Position numbers and translations under genes: made by a program. From NCBI RefSeq assembly GCF_016808095.1, contig NC_068976.1:8279001-8343000 (forward strand): 64,000 bases of DNA. The letters are read 5' to 3'. The stretch is from Vigna angularis (lineage: Eukaryota > Streptophyta > Magnoliopsida > Fabales > Fabaceae). The notes under the pieces are model-generated. The model saw only the letters and a list, made by a program, of their open reading frames with translations. It did no database searches and was not told the DNA's origin. Below, in pieces: positions 29,851 to 40,000 of this stretch; position 1 is the stretch's first letter, and each line of letters starts with the position of its first letter.

Positions 29851-30180
29851 CTGACTAGGTTGGGCTAACGCTAAAAGAGAAACTATGGAGATGGTGAGAT
29901 GGAACATGGGGTGTGGAATTTGATGGATTAGGAGGAGAAGACTCATGGCATTGGTTCTTGAATGGTGATGAAGTGGTGTTTGATGGTGTTAAAAAAGAGG
30001 TTAGGTGAATCCTTTTAGCTAGGTTGGGTCAAAACTAGAAGAACAAGCTATGGTGATGGGGAAAATGGTGAGATAGTGCGAAATTTGGTGGATTGAGGGG
30101 AAGAAGGCTCACGACCTTGGTTCTTGGATGGTGATAAAGTGGTGTTTGATCGTGCTCTTAGAGAGGTTAGACCAACTCTA
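29851..30180. repeat. Diverged tandem duplication, unit about 165-175 bp
   Basis: Two copies, beginning at CTAGGTTGGGCTAACG (29853) and GCTAGGTTGGGTCAAA (30018). They share ACTATGG/GCTATGG, GGTGATGAAGTGGTGTTTGAT-like and GAGGTTAG words in the same order. It lies directly left of the Ty3 relic and may be its terminal region. Confidence 0.7.
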
Positions 30181-30304
30181 AAAAAAGGTAGCTAAAGGAG
30201 ACCACATGTGATGCTCTAGCCTTTGGTGACCTAAGATGAATAGCATGACAAAAAATGGTTGCATAACATTACTCAAATTCAAAGATGAATACAAGAGTAA
30301 GAGA

Positions 30305-33190
30305 CACATCTATTTATAGGATAAGGGTGTTTTCAAATTGTAGAAGCAAAACCTTTTGAGAAGGATTTGAACTCAAATCTAGAGGCTCTTCATCTTCATC
30401 TTGCTCCAAATCTCCTACAAAAATGGTTAGATCACACACATTGAATGTGGCACCTTCATCATATTCAGATGAAAACTTTAGCCTATATGCATTATTGTTT
30501 ACCCTTTGAAGCATCCTAAAAGGTCCATCACCACGAGAATTAAGTTTTGACTTCCTTTGTTTCAGAAATCTCAAATGAAGCCAAACCCAGTCTCCTTTAA
30601 AAACCACTTCCCTTTTTCCCTTGTTATTGTGCTTATTGTATCTCTCGGTTTGGTGTTGTATATGAGACTTCACCTTCTCATGCATTTTCTTCACAAATTT
30701 GAACCTAGGTACCCCTTCCTTCTAAATGAATTCACTAGGATTTAAGAGAGGTATGAGGACTAAAGGATCAAAAGAATTGAAGCCATACACAACCTCAAAG
30801 GAAGACATCTTGGTGGTCTTGTGAACCACCTTATTATATGCGAACTTAATATGGGAAAGGTACTCATCCCAAGGTTTGTGGTTGCCTTTAAGAATTACTC
30901 TCAACATGGTACCCAAAGATCTATTCACAACCTCGGTTTGACCATCCGTTTGGGGATGACTAGAGGTTGAGAAATGAAGCTTGGTTCGTAGCCTTGACCA
31001 AATAGTTCTCCAAAAGTGACTTAGGAACTTAGTATCTCTATCCGATACAATGGTCTTTGACATGCCATGTACCTTTACCATATCTCTAAAGAAGAGTTTA
31101 ACTATGAAGCTAGCATCATCTACCTTGTGGCATGGAATAAAATGAGCCATCTTGCTAAATCTATCCACGATCACAAAGATTGAATGAAATCCCTTTTGTG
31201 TTTTGAGTAGACCAAGGATAAAATACATGCTAATGTCTTCCCATGGGGATGAAGAAATGAGGAGGGGAGTGTACAAGCCATGAGGCATGGTCTTGGCCTT
31301 GGTTTGTGAGCATCCAATGCATTTATGACAATGCCTTTGAACATCTTTTCTCATGTGTGGCTAGTAAAATCTTTCTTGAAAATGCTAAGAGTTTTGTCCA
31401 CTCCAAAATGACCCATGAGACATCGCTCATGCGATTCATTGATGAGGAGTTTCTTATGGGAATGTTGAGGCACACATAATTTACCCTCTATGAACAAGTA
31501 TCCCTTGGACATATAGAATTCCCATTAAACCCTCTTTTGACAAAGATGGAGGAGAAGAAATCATATTGTTCATACATTTCATCCATGTGTTCAAAGCCAA
31601 GAATTTTGGAATCCAAGTTTAGAGGAAATGTTGCGCCTCCTAGAAAGTACGTCGGTTACAACATTTATTTTTCCCTTCTTATATTTGATCACATAGGAAA
31701 ATTATTTTAAGTATTCCATCCATCTTGCATGCTTTTTGTTCAACTTGTGTTGTCCCCTCAAATATTTAAGTGACTCATGGTCACTATATATGACAAACTC
31801 TTTGGGGACTAGATAGTGCTCCCAAGTTTGAAGGGACCTTTATATATGACAAACAACTTTTTGTCACAGGTGTGATAGTTAAGAGTGGAACCATTGATTT
31901 TTTCACTACATAGGCAATGTAGTGCCCCTTTTGTAACAAGACTCCACCTATTCCCACACCACTAAGCTTGCATCACATTCTATCTCAAATGTTTTTGAAA
32001 AGTTTGAAAGACCTAAATTTTGTGCATTGGTGAGTTTTTCCTTGAGTTGCTTGAAAGCCAATTCTTGTCTCTCTTCCCACTCAAATTTCACATCCTTTTT
32101 CACCAACTCATTGAGTGGTGATGCTATGCTTGAGAAGTTAGGTAAAAATCTCCTATAGAAGGAGGCTAACTCCTATAGGTACAAATCTCCTAACTCCTAG
32201 AATAGAAATTAATACTTCTTGTCTTTGGAAAACTTTGAGAAAATAGGACACTAATGCCACTCTTTAACATCAAATGCTAAGATTTTGAGCTGTTGGAAAG
32301 AGCTCAAAATGCACAAAACAGAAAGCAAAATTACAGCTACACGAAATTTTCCACACTAGTGGTAATGGTCAAATGCACACCACTTTTAGTACTTTGCTAG
32401 GCTTTTTTGATACTTCTTTTATAGCATTTCTGATAAGGTTTTAACTGTTCTTTTTTCACTTCTTTTAAGTGAAAAACAAGACCACTACACATCCAAAACA
32501 TATTTGATATTTTGATTTTGAAAGCTCAAAACATAAAAAATACAAAGTAGGAAAAAACCTACTAGAATCAAAAGTAGAATTTGAAACTCAACAAGACATA
32601 AGGGAATTTTTTTTAAGAACTTACCAATGATCTAATGACGCCTCTATTTATAGGCTAAGGGTGTCTCCAAATTGTAGAAGCAAAACCTAAAAACTCAAAC
32701 TTGGCTAGCTTGGAGAACAAGGTGAGAATCCTCTCCATTAGGAGGAGGACATGCGACAAAAATCCTTTCTATTAGAAATAGGACATGTGGCGATTACCTA
32801 TAGAAAATCCTCTCTAATGTGAGAGTGACACATGACCACTAACACATAAGTGAGATACACATTCCCTTGCTCACCAAGATAACTTGAAAAGTGTTGACCC
32901 CCTTAGTGAACAAGTTAAGGCTTCTACTTGGTTAAACATTGGGCCTTGGCCCTTTATTGACTTAAGTGTTCAAAATTCTTATTCTTCTCGGTCAAAAATA
33001 CATGGCCCAAAAATAAATCCTAATGTACTAGACCCATAATACAAAACTCAAAATAAATCCTAGACTACTTGGCCAAAAATACAAGACTAAAAAATAATTC
33101 CTACTCTAAAAGCTCCATGATGGCCTAAAAGATAGATTCTAGACCCATCTTCCACAAATTACTTCAACTCCTCTTGAAAGTGTTTGACCA
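30305..33190 (-). mobile_element. Partial Ty3/gypsy element with LTR remnants
   Basis: A direct repeat (CTATTTATAGG.TAAGGGTGT and GTAGAAGCAAAACCT words) occurs at 30310-30352 and 32642-32690. This suggests fragments of the two LTRs. Between them on the minus strand lie an RNase H-like block ([20 protein letters not shown], about 31720-31770) and an integrase (30722-31354). About 32160-32640 has no coding similarity. Most of gag, protease and reverse transcriptase is gone, so this is an internally deleted relic. Outer borders were not found. Confidence 0.6.
30314..31354 (-). pseudogene. Ty3 integrase and C-terminal region, two frames
   Basis: 31354 onward reads [24 protein letters not shown] (second half of the HHCC zinc domain), then [13 protein letters not shown] at the first catalytic Asp position (expected M-D-F; here M-Y-F, so Asp is lost). 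Next come [10 protein letters not shown] (second Asp), [13 protein letters not shown] (third acid, Glu) and PFEVVYG-like SSFEVVYGF. 30694-30314 continues in another frame with GDWVWLHLRF and the GPFRMLQRVN block. The frameshift near 30715 and the lost Asp make it inactive. Confidence 0.85.
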
Positions 33191-33239
33191 TGACAAGGGG
33201 ATATACCATCAGATACAAAGTATAAAAGTAGAAAATGTA

Positions 33240-34660
33240 CATGTTGGAACTTTGGCAAGTGTACCAAATCGTTCAAGTAATAAAACCGGTAAGACCGGAT
33301 ATCGTTTCCCAAAAGACTCGTGTCCTAGACAATCGTATAATATCTAACTAATTTAGACTAAATAATGATTCATAATTTGGGTTTTAGTGCAATTAAATTA
33401 AAGATGAAACATAAATGATAAAAGTGATCTTAGATACTCAAACACTTGGAAATGGAAAGATTATAAATGATATGGAATGGTATTGTTGGGGGTATGATTT
33501 CACCTACTTCACTCTTATGTATAGAAAATCACTTCCTCTTCATTAATTAGCCAATGTCAATCTTCTAATTTACTCAAACCCAATCCCTTGGTAGAGAGAG
33601 CCTAGACTTACTTCTTAAACTCCAATCCCTTAGAAAACCTAACAAGTTCATCCGCTTTAAGAATTGAGATTCAAGACAACCAAAGGTCCTAGTTCTATCC
33701 CTAGATACAATTTCCTTTAGGTGTTTAATCCAAGTCCAGATTTACCCAACATTTCCCAATATCAAGCAAACCCTAAAATCATGTAATGGGTAGCAAGTTC
33801 ACAACAAGCATTAAGAAAAGGAATTAAACACTAACAATCAATGAAAGAGACATAAATTCATTCAAAACATAGTATTTTACATAAGATTTCAGTGGCTACA
33901 TCAATCCCCCAACAATAATGAAACTAGCTCTCCATGAATGGAGAGCTCAAGCTTACAACAATGGTGGAAATGGAAGAAGGAAGAAGACCCAAGGTTGAAG
34001 AAGGACTGTTCCCACAGCTCCTAGCTTGCCTCCAAGAGCTCCAATTGAGAGAAAACGTGTTTGGGCAGCCAAAGATACAAAGCCCTTCGAGTTTCATCCC
34101 TAAATAGACCAACTTTGCCACATCAGCATTGCCACCGCTCAGCTGCACCCCAGCTGCGCCCCAGCGGCAGCATTCCAGAGAGCTGGCGCTCAGCTGCACG
34201 CTAGCTGCACACCAGCGACAACATTCCAGAGAGCTGGCGCTCAGCTGCACAAAATCTGTACCGCTCAGCGGCAGCAAGTCACGATCAGGTGGCGCTCAGC
34301 TGCACAGAGCTGTACCGCTCAGCTACAGCAAGTCTGGTCAGGTGGCGCTCAGCTGCACGCCAGCCGCACCCCAGCTTTAGCATTTATCTTTTCTCTTAAA
34401 ACTTCCTCTTTTACCTTCATTCTTGCTTATATGGTTCTTCGGTTCTTCAGTTTGGCATACACGCTTGGATGTAAATGATCTAAACATACTAAAAAATTGG
34501 GATTAGTGATGAAATTGAATCATTAAAGTTTAAGATGCAACCACTTAAGAAACTAAATGAAAACTAGGATTTACAAGGCAAAAAGCTAAGAAAGAGTTGA
34601 TATTCTCTCTCAATTCGACACTGAAATCATGGTAAAATATGCTATTATCAGTACACTATC
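33240..34660. repeat. Unclassified dispersed repeat with internal minisatellite
   Basis: Begins near TGTTGGAACTTTGGCAAG (33243) and appears to end near GTAAAATATGCTATTATCA (34632-34650). It has the look of a repeat seen in many legume genomes (AAACCGGTAAGACCGG word), from recollection only. It carries no transposase or LTR pair that I can see. The GC-rich array at 34130-34380 is inside it. Confidence 0.35.
34130..34380. repeat. GC-rich minisatellite with GCTCAGCTGCAC core
   Basis: Five to six imperfect units containing GCTCAGCTGCAC, AGCTG(C/T)ACC and, in some, CATTCCAGAGAGCTGGC. Unit length varies (about 35-65 bp). The matching open frames on both strands follow from the stop-free repeat and are not genes. 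Confidence 0.8.
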
Positions 34661-36430
34661 AAAATGACTATTTATTGAATGAGTGAAATGTTTTTGATGA
34701 TATCCATGGAAGGTTTTATCAATCTTAGAATCAAAGAATGTAATGAATAAGGTACATAGATAGTAGGAAGACACCATAATATTTCAAAGACTAGCCATAT
34801 GAACTATGTGCTAAAAATACTAAAAAAGTAGTTGAAAAAAAAATAGCAATAATACACTTTTTATGGTTTGAAGAACCTTTAACTTGTTTTGAATATCAAC
34901 AATCAATGATAATTTTTTACCTCGACACAAATCCTATTTAAGTCTTTTTTGGAGTTTTTGTGCACAAAGTTATGTCAATTTGAAAATTTAAGTGTGACAC
35001 TAATTTATATGTTGTGCTCTACACCAAATTTAACAAATCTAGTGTCTAAACCTTTCATTTCATTCATTTGCCAACAACACCAAAGTTATAAAAAAAGTCA
35101 ACCATGTGAATGTTGCACCAACAATCTCAACTAAAGATAACTTATATTTGATAGTTTTGTATGTACTATTAATAAGCAAAACAATGTTAAATGCCTTCAA
35201 TAATTTTATTGAATCATGGTATGTCAAATAACATTTATCATAATTTCCAATGTCTCATCAAATCTATTTTAATAAATATACATGTCACGCGACCATAATT
35301 ATTGACTTTTAGATTTTAACTTATCTTTGATATACATATTTTATATTGTACATTCACTTGATTGTTCTTCTTCAAAGTCTATAAAATGATTTTGGATTTC
35401 ACCAAACTTTTAATCATGTTAACAATATGAATTTTTCATTAGTTTTTCATTTGCTAACTCATAGTTATGATATCCATAAAGTAACTTCACAATTCATCTT
35501 CCACCATTATTCATTATTTTGTCATGCAATTTAAATGGATAATCACATAGTCCAATTTTAGTTATAATCAATTGTAAATGACTTTGGTAATGTATAGTTA
35601 ATTAATGGACTTTTCAAATAAATCATCTCATAAACCAAACAAATCATGATTACTACAAACATAAGCATCATTATTCTCATAATAAAATTTATTTCTTTCT
35701 AGAACATGTAATCCAAAAGTTAAAAAATTAACTTCTAGATTAGATAATGCAAAAGTTAAAATACAAAAATAAATACAAAAATATAATTAATTCTACATTA
35801 TTTAAGAACCAAACATATTTCCACATTAATCAATATGGAAGAGTGTATGACAATTTGAAAGTTTGTTTTGTTTTCAGATTATAAAAGTTAAATTTTGAAA
35901 GTAGAATAGTTCTCTCTGAATTGTGCAATCCGAAACTAAATTATAACTATGAATCATAAAATCTAGAATGTTACAGCAACTAAGTTGAACTTGAAATTAC
36001 TGTGGATGACTCCATCTAAAAGACTTTCTAATTATTTTAAAAATATCTGAAAAACTAGTTCTACCTTTCTTATTGTTCGCAATGCTTTGATGAAAAGAAC
36101 CTCAAAGGAGTTGGTTAAGTTCAACTTTCGCATCTTATAACACTCTTGCTAAATCCAATGTAAAAAGTAAGAGATCATATGTAAGGACACTAATCTAGAA
36201 CATCAATGAATGTTTTGGAGGTTAAACGAGTTATAGAACAAAAATGACAAATTAAAAATTGAAAAAGAAGGTGTGGGAGGAAAATCTGAAAGTAAATTAG
36301 CTTTCTGTGAATTTTTAACGGGCTTTCTCAAAGCCCAACCCCAACCAGAGCCACGTGGCTCTTGGAACTATATTATTTTTTTTTTGTAAGGAAAAGACGG
36401 AGAAAAGAAATGACCGGGGAAAGAAAGACT
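34661..36430. other. AT-rich intergenic DNA
   Basis: No gene, LTR or tandem repeat recognised. The last 100 bp are the likely promoter region of the next gene. Confidence 0.4.
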
Positions 36431-36436
36431 GTTGTG

Positions 36437-36444
36437 TTTAAATA
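36437..36444 (+). promoter_or_regulatory. Putative TATA box of the EHD3-like gene
   Basis: TTTAAATA about 30 bp before a pyrimidine-rich, leader-like stretch (CACCTTCTTCTTC at 36468). Tentative. Confidence 0.35.
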
Positions 36445-36575
36445 AAACAAGAAGGATAAGAGAGAAACACCTTCTTCTTCTTTGTTACCGCTCCAACTTC
36501 ATAACAACAATTTCACACTCAATTTCTTCCAATTAGCGTTAGTTAACCCACTCGCTCTAATCCCCTCTCTGCACT

Positions 36576-36908
36576 GTAAGCGCTTCTTCCTCCTCTTCAA
36601 TTTTCGCTCGCTGTTTCCGTTTCCGTTTTTGGTATTCAATTCTTAAATGTTAAATGAATAGTTAAAGCTTTTTGGGGTGCTTTTGTTTTTCACTTTTTTT
36701 TGGACGTTTACTGAATTTTGTGCCATGAAAGCGTGTCGGTATTTTGTTTGTGTTAGTTGTTTTTTAGCTTTCGTTTCTGCTTACGCTGCATTTACCTTAG
36801 TGGTTGAAGTTGAGGTGGCTGTTTTGTTGGTTTATATGGGTTTTCGGAATGGAGTGCGTGTATTTTAAATTGCGTTGTGTTGGTGACTTTGGTGTTTATG
36901 GTTTTCAG
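36576..36908 (+). other. 5' UTR intron of the EHD3-like gene
   Basis: A donor (CTCTGCACT/GTAAGC) and an acceptor (TTTTCAG/CG) enclose 333 bp of T-rich DNA between leader-like segments. The start codon comes 112 bp after the acceptor. Leader introns of this kind are common in plant regulatory genes. Confidence 0.6.
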
Positions 36909-37020
36909 CGTTGTTGATCGGTGAAGTTGGTGAGAGACAAATCTTGAAGAGTTTTGGATCTGTTTCCGGGGAAACCCTAGTTTTCTGCCGTGAGTATTTG
37001 GAAATTGGGATTCTGTGGAA

Positions 37021-40000
37021 ATGCAAGCTGAGGATGGAACTAGCAATGGTGATAAGTGGGCTGTGTTGGGTAGGAGGTCAGACTCTGAAGATAGAGATTA
37101 CGGGGGTAGAAATCTAGGTAGAAACAATGTTGCTGGAGGTGAAGAAGATCGGGGCTTGAAGGATGAATCTTTAAAGGATGGGGTTGTGGTTGAAGGTGAA
37201 GAAGTTCGGGGTTTGAAGAAGGAATCTGTTGATAGTAGGGTGACGAGTAAAGGTGGGAATGGTATTGCTGAAGGTGAAGAAGTGCGGGTCTTGAAGCGTG
37301 AAGCTATAAATAATGGGGTGACGCACGAAGGAGGAAATGGTGTTACAAATAGGAAAGAAGTTTGGGGTTTGAAGAATGGAACTGTAAATACCGGGTTAAC
37401 AGTTGTGGGGGTCAATGGTGTTGCTGAAGGTGAAGAAAAAGTTCAGGACTTGAGTAATGAAACTGTAAATAATGGAATGGTACTTGAGGGTGGAAATGGT
37501 GTTGCTGAAAGCGAAGAGGTTTTGGGCTCAAAGAAGGAAGTTATAAATAATGGAGTGGCAATTGCTGATGGGAATGTTGTTGCTTACAGTGGAGAAGATC
37601 TGGGCTCAAAGGATGAAGCTGTAAACAATGAGGTGGCAATTGCAGATGGGAGTGGTGTTACTCCAGTTGAACATGATCGCTTGAAGAATGAAACTGTAGA
37701 TCATGTAGAAGTACTTACAAATGGATTTGGTGTTGTAGAAGGGAAGTCTGGTGCAGTTGAATGTTTTCGAACATATAAGAGGCGCAAGCATGTAAAATGT
37801 GCTTCAGAATTTAAAGTTCAGGAGAACAGCAGAAAGCATTTGGAATTGGTAAGTTACCTGCTCGACCAGTTTTCCCTACTGCTTTTACATGTGTGCCTTT
37901 GATGGTTCTATATTGTCATCACTCCGTACAAGATGTTTCATGTGTCATGCATGTCATTTTATAAAATTGTTAGAGGTGGTGATAGCTGGTAGATTGTTAG
38001 GTTTATGTTAAAAAGAGGTCAATCACCTTTTTTTTTTCTTTTTTTTTTGGTAAGATACAAACGTGCCTATTACTTGTAGTTATGGAATAATTTGCAGGAG
38101 TGCTGATATTCAGGGGTATATGGACTGGATTGGACTTGTAATTATAAAAATGTTTTAGTTAACTAGTTTGAAAAATATGACTATGGAGAGATATTATCCT
38201 TCCTTGGTTAATTATGGATGATTTACTCTGGCTATATTTGGGTTGATGTAGTACGGTGGTTGTTTCTTTAGCTGCTCCCTAAGGCATTTGTTCTAACATA
38301 CGATATTAGGTTTCTGGTCTTTGGTTTCTTGCTGTGGCTTTGAAGTATATAGTAGTGAGTATTTGTAGAAGATTTATTAAGCTGAGTGATGCATTAGAAA
38401 AACGTAAAGTAGAATGCTAGTGTTAGTAGAAGAAATATTGAATACTGCTAATCATTTTGTCTCTGTGCTCTTTAGTCTTAATTTGCTAATGCTTCAAAGA
38501 TATGGAGTTACTTGGACACAAACACAGATAGGATCTGAGTTCAATAAGTATGCTAAATGTTAGTAAGAATAACCTAAGTAACCCATCATGAGCTGCATTT
38601 GATTATTAGGTGTGTTACTTATTGTTAAATTTGTGAATTTAAGAACAAAAATGATGAGGAGAACATCTTCACATGACAAAATCTGGGGATCATTTCTCTT
38701 ATACGTTTTAGATATTGTGCATTGGAGCAGCTATGGCTGGTTAAAATTTTATTACGTCCAAAGTGGAAGTGTACTCAGTTCAAACACAAGGGAAAAATGT
38801 ATTTTGGTTGTGGATCATACTTGATAGTTTTATTTATGACAAAAGAGAACTAATTGGCAAAGTCAATGTTTGACATTGCTATTGTGCAAAGATTAAATCC
38901 TCATGCATGTACACTGTTGAATGAAGAATAATTATGTATAAAAGTAAAGCTGAGTTGCAACCTATGTTCTGTATTTTTTGTAAACTCTAGGAAAGAGAGA
39001 AACATTAAGTTGAAACCATGTGCTTTTTAGACAACACAGGAGTTCTATTTATATTGAGAAAAAAGAATTAGTACAATAAATAGAGGAGATTTGATATCCT
39101 CTAGTAATAAATATACGATACAGGAATAATAAAAAAGGTTCCTAGTAAAACAGATAATCTGGATATTCTTCATTATATAGAGGATCAATTCCGTATTTCT
39201 AAAATTTTAACACCCCCCTTCAACTAGAGCATATATGTTGTATGTTCCCGAGTGTTAGAATTATTGGTTAGTGTGTGTGAACTGTGTATGAGTGTGTATG
39301 AGTTGTGTGTGAGTTGGAAAGGAGTGTTAGTGTGAATGTGAGCTGTGAGTGTGTATGTGATATATCTGAGTGTGTGTGAGGTATATTCCAGTAACTTAAT
39401 CCTATAAGTATAGGATTAAGGAAAATGGTGTAAGTGAACCAAGAACTAAGTAATATATATTTCATATTACATTTCAACATGGTATCAGAGCAGGTTCTCT
39501 GATCCTTCTCTGTGATCTTTGCCGTCTGTCGGCGGCCGGCCACCATGGCCGCCGGCAGCCCTAAAATTTCAGCCTGCAGTACCTAGAATTTCAGCCGGCA
39601 GCCCCTCAAATTACATTTTCTCTTCTTTTCAGTGCACCAGTCCAGACCCAGTGTACCACTGTTGTCGCCGCAACTTTCCGCTGCCGTTGCTGCTAACTTC
39701 GTCGCCGCCGCCGCCGCTGCCGCCGCCGGCCACCGCAGGCCACCGTCACAGTTTCGACGGGTGACCTGCGGATCTGGACCGTCTCTTCGAGCGACGGCCA
39801 ACCACGCCGGTTTCGAGAGCCAGTACTCAGTCACGCGCCGCCACGCAGCGCTTCTTTCCGGCCATCCCGTCGCCGACCGCCGGCCACCGGCCACCGTCGC
39901 AGTTTCGTCCGGTGATCTGCAGATCTGGTTCGCCTCTTCACGCGACAGCCAACCCCGCCAGTGGGTTCGCCTGATTTTCCTCCACGCTCCGTCACGCGTC

